From Flavobacterium anhuiense (GTDB lineage Bacteria > Bacteroidota > Bacteroidia > Flavobacteriales > Flavobacteriaceae), in NCBI RefSeq assembly GCF_900101855.1, contig NZ_FMVC01000009.1, positions 162,194 through 226,193 on the forward strand: 64,000 bases of DNA, given 5' to 3'. Below, one piece after another: positions 44,577 to 52,598 of the stretch; within the stretch, counting starts at the first letter, position 1; every line of letters starts with the position of its first letter. Below the pieces are notes generated by a model. That model ran no database searches. It was not told the DNA's origin and saw nothing but the letters and a program-made list of their open reading frames with translations. A program made the position numbers and the translations under genes.

Positions 44577-44794
44577 TCTAGATCTTCTTTATCTAAATCT
44601 TCTTGAGAAATAACCCTTCCATATTTTATATCTTCTTCACTTTCTCTCAGCATATCTAATTCATAGTCTTCAAATTGATAAATACCTGATGTATCTGCAT
44701 TTTTTAGAAGATTTCTAATTTTCTCCAGAAGACTGACATCTTCAATATTTTTTAGTTTATCAAAAATTTCTAATTTTATTTCTAAAGTGCTCAT
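44561..44794 (-). CDS. Antitoxin of the RelE/ParE-type pair
   Basis: A 77-residue acidic protein (MSTLEIKLEIFDKLKNIEDVSLLEKIRNLL, then ...DMLRESEEDIKYGRVISQEDLDKEDLEWLSE). The N-terminal part could form a DNA-binding or dimerisation unit, and the acidic C-terminus, with its SEEDIKYGRVISQEDLD motif, is typical of antitoxins that wrap RelE/ParE toxins. It is the first gene of a two-gene operon downstream of the lysS terminator. Confidence 0.8.
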   Translation of the reverse strand: MSTLEIKLEIFDKLKNIEDVSLLEKIRNLLKNADTSGIYQFEDYELDMLRESEEDIKYGRVISQEDLDKEDLEWLSE

Positions 44795-44835
44795 AATAAT
44801 GCATTTTAATTAATCAAAGTTATGTAAATAAAACG

Positions 44836-44868
44836 AAAAACCCGATAAGTTATAAACCTATCGGGCTG
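44836..44868 (-). terminator. lysS terminator
   Basis: CCCGATA (44841-44847) and TATCGGG (44859-44865) form a 7-bp stem; on the minus strand it is followed by TTTTTCGTTTT. Confidence 0.7.
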
Positions 44869-44892
44869 TATTTATAATAAAATAGGACAAAA

Positions 44893-46596
44893 TTACCCCA
44901 CCAATTCTACAAACTTAAACTCACCATCCACAACAACTTTAGTTAAACCGTGTTTAGATAAGTTTTTCATAGAAGCATCCCATTTTTTACCGCTAAGATT
45001 AGCTGAAACTTTTAGCTGAGATAAATCCATTTTATTCTCGTTTCCTTTTAATAAAGTCACGATTACTTTTTCTTCTTCTGTCAATTCGATCTGAGCTTGT
45101 TTTTTCTCAGGACGCATTTGAGGGAATAATAAAACTTCCTGAATAGAAGCGTTATTCGTCAAATACATAATCAAACGATCCATTCCAATTCCCATTCCAG
45201 AAGTTGGAGGCATACCGTACTCAAGAGCTCTTAAGAAATCTTCGTCGATAATTCCATTTGCTTCATCATCACCTTTTTCAGAAAGACGCATTTGATCTTC
45301 AAAACGCTCTCTTTGGTCAATTGGGTCATTTAATTCAGAATACGCATTTGCGATTTCTTTTCCGCAAACCATTAATTCAAAACGCTCAGTCAAATCTGGA
45401 TTATCGCGGTGCTCTTTACAAAGCGGAGACATTTCTTTTGGATAATCTGTAATGAAAGTTGGCTGAATATAATTTCCTTCACATTTTGCTCCGAAAATCT
45501 CATCGATTAATTTTCCTTTACCCATTGTTTCGTCAACCTCGATTCCCATTCCGCGTGCTGCTTCAAACAATTCCTGTTCTGTTTTTCCAGAAATATCAAA
45601 ACCTGTAAAATGTTTGATAGAATCTGTCATGGTAACACGTGCATAAGGTGCTTTGAAGTTGATTTTGTGCTCACCAAAAGTTACTTCGCTCGTACCATTT
45701 ACAGCAATTGCACAGTGCTCCAATAAACCTTCGGCAAAGTCCATCATCCAATTGTAGTCTTTGTAGGCTACATATATTTCCATTGCAGTAAATTCAGGAT
45801 TATGCGTTCTGTCCATGCCTTCGTTACGGAAGTTTCTAGAGAACTCATAAACACCTTCAAATCCACCAACAATTAATCTTTTTAAGTATAACTCATTGGC
45901 AATACGCATGTAAAGCGGAATATCAAGCGAGTTGTGGTGCGTAATAAATGGTCTTGCCGAAGCCCCACCAGGAATTGACTGTAAAACCGGAGTATCTACT
46001 TCAAGATATCCTGCATTGTTAAAGTACTCTCTCATAGCAGTGAACAATTTAGTTCTCTTAAGGAAAGTTTCTTTAACTTGCGGATTTACAGTTAAATCTA
46101 CATAACGCATTCTATAACGTAATTCAGCGTCATTGAAAGCATCGTGCACTTTTCCGTCTTCATCAACTTTTGGTAATGGTAACGGACGTAATGTTTTACT
46201 CAAGAAAGTAAAACCAGTTACACGAATACATTTTGCACCCACTTGTGTAGTAAACAATTCACCTTCAATACCAATAAAATCTCCTAAATCGGTTAATTTT
46301 TTGAATACTTGGTTGTATAAAGTTTTATCGTCACCTTCGCACAAAACATCACGATTCACGTACAATTGAATACGTCCTTCGCTGTCTTGCAATTCAGCAA
46401 AACAAGCTTTACCTTGATCACGAACACTCATCAAACGTCCTGCAACGATAACCTTCTTACCTTCCTCAAAAGTTTCCTTTATCTGCTTTGATGTATGATC
46501 TACAGGAAAAAGATTAGCTGGATAAGGATTGATTCCCAGATTGCGTAAGTTTTGAAGTTTTTCTCTTCTGATGATTTCTTGTTCTGATAATGCCAT
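44893..46596 (-). CDS. lysS: Lysine--tRNA ligase (class II)
   Basis: A 567-residue class II synthetase. It has an OB-fold anticodon-binding domain (about 50-150, VIVAGRLMSVRDQGKACFAELQD), motif 2 (FRNEGMDRTHNPEFT) and motif 3 (GMGIGMDRLIMYLTNN). The C-terminal ~60 residues (EEKVIVTLLKGNENKMDLSQLKVSANLSGKKWDASMKNL) form a winged-helix-like extension beyond the usual 500-residue enzyme, which is common in Bacteroidota. A -7 box TATCTTTG (46629 to 46622) lies about 26 bases upstream. Confidence 0.95.
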   Translation of the reverse strand: MALSEQEIIRREKLQNLRNLGINPYPANLFPVDHTSKQIKETFEEGKKVIVAGRLMSVRDQGKACFAELQDSEGRIQLYVNRDVLCEGDDKTLYNQVFKKLTDLGDFIGIEGELFTTQVGAKCIRVTGFTFLSKTLRPLPLPKVDEDGKVHDAFNDAELRYRMRYVDLTVNPQVKETFLKRTKLFTAMREYFNNAGYLEVDTPVLQSIPGGASARPFITHHNSLDIPLYMRIANELYLKRLIVGGFEGVYEFSRNFRNEGMDRTHNPEFTAMEIYVAYKDYNWMMDFAEGLLEHCAIAVNGTSEVTFGEHKINFKAPYARVTMTDSIKHFTGFDISGKTEQELFEAARGMGIEVDETMGKGKLIDEIFGAKCEGNYIQPTFITDYPKEMSPLCKEHRDNPDLTERFELMVCGKEIANAYSELNDPIDQRERFEDQMRLSEKGDDEANGIIDEDFLRALEYGMPPTSGMGIGMDRLIMYLTNNASIQEVLLFPQMRPEKKQAQIELTEEEKVIVTLLKGNENKMDLSQLKVSANLSGKKWDASMKNLSKHGLTKVVVDGEFKFVELVG

Positions 46597-46891
46597 TTTT
46601 TGTGCTATTTTTTTAAGTGTGCAAAGATAAAGAAAAGAATGCAGATTTTAGAATGGACTTTTTAGATTTTTTGTGACATCAATTTATTGGCTTTCAACCA
46701 TCTTTAGCAAACATTGATCGCTATAAGAATAAATTCGTTTTTAACAAATATAAAACATGGTTTAGTGTTAGTTATTTGATTTACATCTATTTGTATGTGG
46801 TCATAAATAGCGAATTTGAAGTTGTTTTAAAACACGATTCAAATAATTCTTAAAAGAAAGTATCTTCGCTTGAACAACTTAAACCTCAATT

Positions 46892-47692
46892 ATGAAAAGA
46901 ATTTTACTTTGCTTTTTTATTGTACTTTGTATTACAAGCTGTACGCTTAAGGAAAAAATGGTTATGAATGAAGATGGATCGGGAACTTTTTCTTACGGCT
47001 TTGACATGTCACCGATGTATAAAATGGGTATGAAAAAAACAGATTCGACTAAAGTTAATAAAGTCTTAGACACTACTTTTACCTTCAAAGATGTGCTAGC
47101 CAAAATAAAAGACAGTATTTCTAAATTGTCAGATGCTGATAAGGAAAAAATTGAGCAGCTCGAGAAAGAAAAAGAGAAACTTGAAATTCTAGAAGATTTT
47201 AAAGTAAGCATAAAGGTAAATGATGAAAAAAAGCAATTCGAATATGCTATGGCATTTGATTTTCCTGCCGGAACAGATTTTAAAACTATTGCCACACCCA
47301 CTGAAAGTTTAGAAGCTCTGGCGGCTACTGACAAAAAAAGATTAGGAGCTTTAAGCGCTGCGCCAAAATCTGAAGAAAAGTCAAGTACTACTATTTTTTA
47401 CGATGGCAAAGTTTTTATTAAATCGGTAACACCTTCTAAAGAAGATAAAAAAGCTAAAAAGAAAAAAGAAGCTAAGAAAGAAAAGAGTGATGATCCATTT
47501 TCAAAACAAATAGAAGAAATGATGAAGGAATGTAAATATACAGTCGAATATCATTTTCCTAAAAGGATTAAAACGGTTTCTATCAAAAATGCAGTAGTAG
47601 CAGCAGATAGAAAAAGCTTTATTGCCGAAATGCCATTAGGCAATATGCAAGAAAGCAGCGTGGATTTTGGGTTCAAAGTAGAATTTGAATAA
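46892..47692 (+). CDS. Predicted lipoprotein, paralogue of the next gene
   Basis: A 266-residue lipoprotein (signal ending ITSC, C17). After the anchor it reads KMVMNEDGSGTFSYGFDMSP, then a charged central region with a coiled coil (about 75-105), a Lys-rich insert (KEDKKAKKKKEAKKEKSDD) and a C-terminal YHFPKRIKTVSIKNAVVAADRKSFIAEM...FGFKVEFE. The N-terminal INE/DGSGxF motif and HFPK-ADRKS block are shared with the downstream gene, so the two are tandem duplicates. The function is unknown, and the protein is probably in the outer membrane. Confidence 0.75.
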   Translation: MKRILLCFFIVLCITSCTLKEKMVMNEDGSGTFSYGFDMSPMYKMGMKKTDSTKVNKVLDTTFTFKDVLAKIKDSISKLSDADKEKIEQLEKEKEKLEILEDFKVSIKVNDEKKQFEYAMAFDFPAGTDFKTIATPTESLEALAATDKKRLGALSAAPKSEEKSSTTIFYDGKVFIKSVTPSKEDKKAKKKKEAKKEKSDDPFSKQIEEMMKECKYTVEYHFPKRIKTVSIKNAVVAADRKSFIAEMPLGNMQESSVDFGFKVEFE

Positions 47693-47737
47693 TAATTGGT
47701 GGTTTTTAATAAAGTGTATTTTTAAAAATAGTCTTTG

Positions 47738-47745
47738 TATCTTTG
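47738..47745 (+). promoter_or_regulatory. -7 box upstream of second lipoprotein gene
   Basis: TATCTTTG matches TAnnTTTG 17 bases before the start codon at 47762. It would also drive lipB downstream. Confidence 0.45.
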
Positions 47746-47761
47746 ATAAAAATATACTGCG

Positions 47762-48514
47762 ATGAAATTATATAAATTACTTAGTTTTTCTTTTTTAATA
47801 GCAACTTTAACTAGCTGTACTTTTACTGAAAACATTTACATTAATGATAACGGAACCGGAAAATTTTCGGTAGACATGGATGGTTCTGCCTTAATGGAAA
47901 TGGCTGGAGATCAGATTGCAGGTCAAATGGGAGATGCTAAAAAAGATATCGATACGACTTTTACTTTCAAGCAACTATTTGAAGAAAAAAAAGACAGTAT
48001 TGCTAAGTTATCACCAGAAACTCAGAAAGAGCTTAAAAAGCTTGAGAATTTTGTGGTTTCAACAAAAATGAGTTCTGAAAAAAAACAGTTTTTAATGAAC
48101 TTAGGAACAGATTTTAAAAATGTCAATGAGCTTCAGGATATTTTACAAACTTTAAGCACCTTTCAGAAATTAGAAGGAGGAGCAAATGCATCTCCACTTG
48201 GAAATGGTTTTGGAGATAATGGCAGTAAATTAAGCTATACTTACGACGGAAAGAAATTTACAAGAAAAGCAGTAGTCGATCAACAAAAATTACAGGCTGC
48301 GAAGGCAAAAGATACGGCTGCAGATATGACCAAAATGATGTTCGCATCATCTAGCTATATTGTAAACTATCATTTTCCAAAAAAAATTAAGAAAGTTTCT
48401 AATCCAAATGCATTGTTTAGCGACGATCGAAAATCAATCACAATTCAATACTCTTTTACGGATTATATGGAGAATCCTGACAAACTGAACTTCGATGTTG
48501 AGTTTGAAAAATAA
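47762..48514 (+). CDS. Predicted lipoprotein, paralogue of the previous gene
   Basis: A 250-residue lipoprotein (signal ending LTSC, C19), followed by NIYINDNGTGKFSVDMDGS, the same opening as its upstream relative. It shares YHFPKKIKKVSNPNALFSDDRKSITIQYS and the final LNFDVEFEK. The Lys-rich insert of the upstream copy is missing here. It lies five bases before lipB, so it may be co-transcribed and translationally coupled with lipoate attachment, though no functional link is evident from the sequence. Confidence 0.75.
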   Translation: MKLYKLLSFSFLIATLTSCTFTENIYINDNGTGKFSVDMDGSALMEMAGDQIAGQMGDAKKDIDTTFTFKQLFEEKKDSIAKLSPETQKELKKLENFVVSTKMSSEKKQFLMNLGTDFKNVNELQDILQTLSTFQKLEGGANASPLGNGFGDNGSKLSYTYDGKKFTRKAVVDQQKLQAAKAKDTAADMTKMMFASSSYIVNYHFPKKIKKVSNPNALFSDDRKSITIQYSFTDYMENPDKLNFDVEFEK

Positions 48515-48519
48515 TTAAA

Positions 48520-49218
48520 ATGAATAAAAAAATCCAACTTCAGGATCTGGGCAAAAGAGATTATAAATCGACCTGGGAATATCAAGAAGAAATTTTTAAG
48601 GATATTGTCGATTTAAAAATTAAGAACAGAAGAGAAGAACTTGATCTGCCAACGCCAAATTATTTATTGTTTGTTGAGCATCCGCATGTTTATACTTTAG
48701 GGAAAAGCGGTGATCTTGAAAATTTATTATTAAACGAAAAACAGCTGGAAGCTAAAGGAGCGACATTTTATAAAATTAATCGTGGCGGTGATATTACCTA
48801 TCATGGACCAGGACAAATTGTAGGTTATCCGATTTTAGATTTAGAAAATTTCTTTACCGATATCCATAAATACCTTCGTTTGTTAGAAGAATCTATTATT
48901 CTGACTTTGGCCGAATATGGTTTAGAATCGGGTAGAAGTGAAGGAGAAACGGGAGTTTGGCTAGGTGTAGGAACTCCGTTTGCTCGTAAGATTTGTGCAA
49001 TGGGGGTTCGCGCTTCACGTTGGGTTACCATGCACGGATTTGCCTTAAACGTAAATGTAGATTTGGGTTATTTTGATAATATTATTCCATGCGGTATTCG
49101 CGGAAAAGGTGTCACATCTTTAAATGTAGAACTTGGTGTGGAGAAAGTAGATGAAGAAGAAGTAAAATCTAAAATCATCAAACATTTTACCGAACTATTC
49201 GAAGCTGAATTTGTTTAA
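48520..49218 (+). CDS. lipB: Octanoyl-[ACP]:protein N-octanoyltransferase
   Basis: A 232-residue lipoate biosynthesis enzyme that moves octanoyl from acyl carrier protein to lipoyl domains. The signature NRGGDITYHGPGQIVGYPILDL, the catalytic lysine K157 in ARKICAMGVRASRWVTMHG and the catalytic cysteine C191 in IIPCGIRGKGVTS are all present. The length is normal. It is preceded by a lipoprotein gene with a five-base gap and followed after 21 bases by a Crp/Fnr-type gene. Confidence 0.95.
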   Translation: MNKKIQLQDLGKRDYKSTWEYQEEIFKDIVDLKIKNRREELDLPTPNYLLFVEHPHVYTLGKSGDLENLLLNEKQLEAKGATFYKINRGGDITYHGPGQIVGYPILDLENFFTDIHKYLRLLEESIILTLAEYGLESGRSEGETGVWLGVGTPFARKICAMGVRASRWVTMHGFALNVNVDLGYFDNIIPCGIRGKGVTSLNVELGVEKVDEEEVKSKIIKHFTELFEAEFV

Positions 49219-49239
49219 AAGATTCAAAATAATTCGAGT

Positions 49240-49815
49240 ATGGAAAATGAAGACAAAAAATCATTTTTGAAGCATTTAAATCTTCCAGAAAAAGAATTAC
49301 AGGAGTTATTGAGTATTGCACAATATGGTAAAATAGCTAAGGCAGGCTATTTTATTCGTGAAGGTCAAGTGCCTCGTAAAATGGCTTTTGTGGTAAAAGG
49401 TTTGTTTCGATATGTTTACACTCACGAAAACGGAAACGAATTCACTAAAAATATTATAGCCGAACGGAATTTTATAAGTTCTTATTCGGCTATGATTTAT
49501 AATACTCCTTCCTATTTTTCGATAGAAGCTTTAGAAGATTCCGAGATCTTGGAAATTGATTATTCAAGCTGGATAGAAATAAAAGGAAAAAATCCATTTT
49601 GGAATGTCTTTCTTGTTCAAATTCTTGAAAAAGCATTTTCTATAAAAGAAAAACGAGAAAGAGAACTGCTTCTTTTAGATGCTGAAAAGCGATATGAAAT
49701 TTTTATTGCTGAATTTCCTGATATCGAAAATCGTGTTTCACAACAAATTATAGCTTCTTATTTAGGTATTCAGCCAGAATCTTTCAGCAGACTCAAAAGA
49801 AAAATTAAGACTTAA
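49240..49815 (+). CDS. Crp/Fnr family transcriptional regulator
   Basis: A 191-residue regulator with an N-terminal cyclic-nucleotide-binding-like domain (about 20-130, AGYFIREGQVPRKMAFVVKGLFRYVY) and a C-terminal region ending in a helix-turn-helix (about 165-190, QIIASYLGIQPESFSRLKRKI). There is no Fnr cysteine cluster and the cAMP-contact residues are not evident, as in many Bacteroidota Crp-like proteins of this length. It likely controls the short-chain dehydrogenase gene that starts 64 bases downstream. Confidence 0.85.
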   Translation: MENEDKKSFLKHLNLPEKELQELLSIAQYGKIAKAGYFIREGQVPRKMAFVVKGLFRYVYTHENGNEFTKNIIAERNFISSYSAMIYNTPSYFSIEALEDSEILEIDYSSWIEIKGKNPFWNVFLVQILEKAFSIKEKRERELLLLDAEKRYEIFIAEFPDIENRVSQQIIASYLGIQPESFSRLKRKIKT

Positions 49816-49879
49816 CATAGGTCAATGCAAGTCCATAGCAGGAGAACTATTTTTGATTTCTAATTTAAAAAATGAAATT

Positions 49880-50617
49880 ATGGAAATCTCAAATAATACT
49901 ATTGTTATTACTGGAGGAAGCTCAGGTTTAGGATTTGAAATGTGCCGACAGTTTATAGAAAAGGACAATAACGTGATAACTTGTTCACGTTCTTTGGAAA
50001 AGCTTGAAGAGGCCAAAAAGCGATTGCCCAATTTAGTCATTTACAAGTGTGACATTGCTCGGGAATTAGAATGCGAAGATTTTGCAGAATGGCTTCGTAT
50101 TAATTATCCTAAGGTCAATGTTTTAATTAATAATGCTGCTATTGCCAATAAAGCTCATTTTGTAGAAGACCGATTTTTGTTAGAAAAAATGAATGAAGAA
50201 TTCTCGGTTAATCTAAATGCACCAATTCGTTTAATCAAGCTTTTGTATCCGATTTTAATCCAAAATCAAAATCCTAAAATAATAAATATTACCACAGGAT
50301 TGGTTTATGTTCCAAGAACAATTTACCCGTTTTATAATGCCTCAAAATCGGGTCTGCATTCTTTTACTCAAGTTTTAAGAGAACAGTTGAAAAAAGAAAA
50401 AATCAAGGTTATAGAAGTGTTATTTCCAGTAGTAGATACTCCTTGGCACAAAGGAAATGTTTCTAAAATTGCAATTTCACCTCAAGATGCAGTCTCAGAA
50501 ATGCTTGAAAGTATATCTCAAAATCAGACTGAAATAAGAATTGCAAAAGTAAAACTGCTTTATTTTCTTTTTAGAATAGCTCCTCGATTTGCATTTCGTA
50601 AAATAAATAGCCTTTAA
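49880..50617 (+). CDS. Short-chain dehydrogenase/reductase (DltE-like)
   Basis: 245 residues from ATG 49880; a TTG start at 49853 would add nine unconserved residues. The Rossmann motif is TGGSSGLGFEM, NNAAIAN is present, and the active-site Y and K are in YNASKSGLHSF. The family is NAD(P)H-dependent, and the substrate cannot be read. The preceding gene encodes a Crp-like regulator, a frequent pairing in Bacteroidota where the regulator and oxidoreductase are co-expressed. Confidence 0.85.
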   Translation: MEISNNTIVITGGSSGLGFEMCRQFIEKDNNVITCSRSLEKLEEAKKRLPNLVIYKCDIARELECEDFAEWLRINYPKVNVLINNAAIANKAHFVEDRFLLEKMNEEFSVNLNAPIRLIKLLYPILIQNQNPKIINITTGLVYVPRTIYPFYNASKSGLHSFTQVLREQLKKEKIKVIEVLFPVVDTPWHKGNVSKIAISPQDAVSEMLESISQNQTEIRIAKVKLLYFLFRIAPRFAFRKINSL

Positions 50618-50883
50618 ATATGAGTGTTGTTAAATGCAAATCAATTTTTCTTGGAATAAATGCATAGTTACATTGTTTTTAAAATCCAAAACAGGAACCT
50701 TATTTTTAAATAGAAAGCGTTTTTTTTCTTAAATTTATATTCAAAAAAGAGAAAAACCATTTCTCAAAAGTTAAGATTTTGAAGGGATGGCAAATTCTAA
50801 ACTCCTTGTAATTCTCTTAGCTATTTATGCTAAATTTGATTTTATACTATTAAATTAAAATTTCATTTTATTTCCAATTGCTT

Positions 50884-51735
50884 ATGAGAAAAATCTACTT
50901 ATTCTGTTTCCTTTTTGCGCTTAACGGTCTTTTTGCCCAAAAGAAAGATAAATTATATCCAGTTGCAGTTTATGAAAAAGTGTGGCAGGAAAAAAACAGC
51001 GATACCAGATTAAAGATGATTAAATCTATTTGGTTAGAAGACAGTACTTTTGAAGATCCTTCGGCTTCTATAAAAGGAATTACGGCATTTAATAATGTAA
51101 TCAACGAATTTTACAAGAAAAATCCAGATGCGATATTAACATCAGGATCCAAAATTGTAAAAGATAACTATGTAACCTGGGAATGGAAAGTTTTGGATTC
51201 CAAAAACAACCTAATAATGGCAGGACGTGATTTTGCACGTTTAAACGGTAAAGGACAAGTGAGCAAAATTATTGGTTTCTGGGATAAAGGAGCGACTTTG
51301 TCTGAGGCTGATATTCTGAAAAATCTGGAAGCTGATAATTTGAAAGTAGCAGCTAAATATTACGAAAGCCTTTTTAAAACAAGAGATTTTGATGCTGTGG
51401 CTACTGTAGTTGCAGACGGTGCAGTTTACAATCAAGCTGTTGGATTACCGTATGGAGGAACTTATACAGGTTTTAGCGAATGGACAAAGATGTTTACAAA
51501 ATCAACAGAATTTTTTGATCTTCAGATAGAAAAAGAACCAACCTATTTTAGTGATGCTTCTAAAAATGAAGTGATCATTTATTTTATAATGAGCTGTAAA
51601 TCAAAGAAATCAGGCAAAACCATGTCAGTTCCAATTTCAGAACATATCGATCTGAAGGACGGAAAAATTACAGATGTGAGATCTTTTTATTATGATACAA
51701 AACAGTTTGCAGAATTCTTAAAAAGCAAAAAATAA
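50884..51735 (+). CDS. Secreted SnoaL/NTF2-like double-domain protein
   Basis: 283 residues from ATG 50884. A signal peptide (about 1-19, ending LFAQ) is followed by two NTF2/SnoaL-like halves: about 25-145 (VYEKVWQEKNSDTRLKMIKSIWLEDSTFEDPSASIKG) and about 155-283 (AKYYESLFKTRDFDAVATVVADGAVYNQAVG). Each has the polyketide-cyclase-like pattern of Trp/Asp and ...FYDG. It is an exported member of a fold that usually binds small molecules. The catalytic role is unknown. Confidence 0.7.
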   Translation: MRKIYLFCFLFALNGLFAQKKDKLYPVAVYEKVWQEKNSDTRLKMIKSIWLEDSTFEDPSASIKGITAFNNVINEFYKKNPDAILTSGSKIVKDNYVTWEWKVLDSKNNLIMAGRDFARLNGKGQVSKIIGFWDKGATLSEADILKNLEADNLKVAAKYYESLFKTRDFDAVATVVADGAVYNQAVGLPYGGTYTGFSEWTKMFTKSTEFFDLQIEKEPTYFSDASKNEVIIYFIMSCKSKKSGKTMSVPISEHIDLKDGKITDVRSFYYDTKQFAEFLKSKK

Positions 51736-51737
51736 AA

Positions 51738-51762
51738 AAACGACCTTTTTAGGTCGTTTTTT
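51738..51762. terminator. Bidirectional intrinsic terminator
   Basis: ACGACC and GGTCGT arms around TTTTTA, with A-run and T-run flanks, lie between the SnoaL-like gene and convergent rnhB. Confidence 0.85.
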
Positions 51763-52428
51763 TTATTCAAAAAAATCAAGTTCTAACTGCTCTGGCAAAA
51801 GTCTAAAACTCATTCTATGATATTTTGTAGTTCCAAATTCCTTAATAGCTTCACGATGTTCTTTAGTTGGATATCCTTTGTTTTGTTTCCAATTGTACAT
51901 CGGAAATTCTTCGTGAATTTTGTCCATATATTCGTCGCGATAGGTTTTTGCTAAAACAGATGCCGCTGCAATGCTAAGATATTTGCCGTCGCCTTTTATA
52001 ATACTTTGGTTCGGAATCGATTTTAAAAGAGCAATTTCATCTTTAGAAAACTGCCTTCCAAAAGTGTTTTTAAGTCCGAGTTTAGCATTCAAGGAACGAT
52101 TTCCGTCAACTATAATATATTCAGGAACATGTTTTAGTTTCAAAATACATTCCTGCATTCCTTTCATCGAAGCATTTAGAATGTTTATTTCGTCAATTTC
52201 ATCTGGAAACAAATGTGTTACAGAAAAACATACAGCTTCTTTTTCGAGAATTGGCCTTAATAAGGCTCTCGTTTTTTCAGACAATTGCTTACTGTCATTC
52301 AGAATTGTATTCTCAAAATGTTCGGGTAAAATTATAGCTGCGGCAGTAACCGGCCCGGCTAAACATCCTCTGCCGGCTTCATCAGTTCCAGTTTCTAGAA
52401 CAAATCCTGAGAAATTTTTTTCGAGCAT
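51763..52428 (-). CDS. rnhB: Ribonuclease HII
   Basis: A 221-residue nuclease that removes ribonucleotides from DNA and cleaves RNA in RNA-DNA hybrids. The acidic active site begins with D16 and E17 in GTDEAGRGCLAGPVTAAA, followed by VDGNRSL (third Asp) and AAASVLAKTYRDEYM (fourth Asp). The length is normal and the start at 52428 places the first acidic pair at the usual distance. It is a single-gene unit on the minus strand. Confidence 0.95.
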   Translation of the reverse strand: MLEKNFSGFVLETGTDEAGRGCLAGPVTAAAIILPEHFENTILNDSKQLSEKTRALLRPILEKEAVCFSVTHLFPDEIDEINILNASMKGMQECILKLKHVPEYIIVDGNRSLNAKLGLKNTFGRQFSKDEIALLKSIPNQSIIKGDGKYLSIAAASVLAKTYRDEYMDKIHEEFPMYNWKQNKGYPTKEHREAIKEFGTTKYHRMSFRLLPEQLELDFFE

Positions 52429-52547
52429 TTTTTAGGGTTTAAATAACAAATGAAATGAAATTTTCAGCAAAAATATTCGTTTTCGTACTGTCAGCCAAGG
52501 CAATTGTATAAAATGAAGTGTTTTTTTATTTATTTGTTTTTATAATT

Positions 52548-52555
52548 TACCTTTG
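52548..52555 (+). promoter_or_regulatory. -7 box for the porin gene
   Basis: TACCTTTG matches TAnnTTTG and lies 43 bases before the start codon. A TATTTG 11 bases upstream is too close to be a good -33. Confidence 0.4.
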
Positions 52556-52598
52556 CTTAGCAAAATTTTGAAAAAATAAATTTATATAAAGCCATCAA

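Noticed and set aside
46597..46891. Regulatory RNA between lysS and the lipoprotein gene
   Set aside because: Apart from the lysS -7 box TATCTTTG (46622-46629) no stable hairpin or motif is visible.
50618..50883. Possible small gene between the SDR and SnoaL-like genes
   Set aside because: No frame with a start, reasonable composition and length; only an A/T-rich stretch with a weak GAGAAAAACCATTTCTC hairpin.
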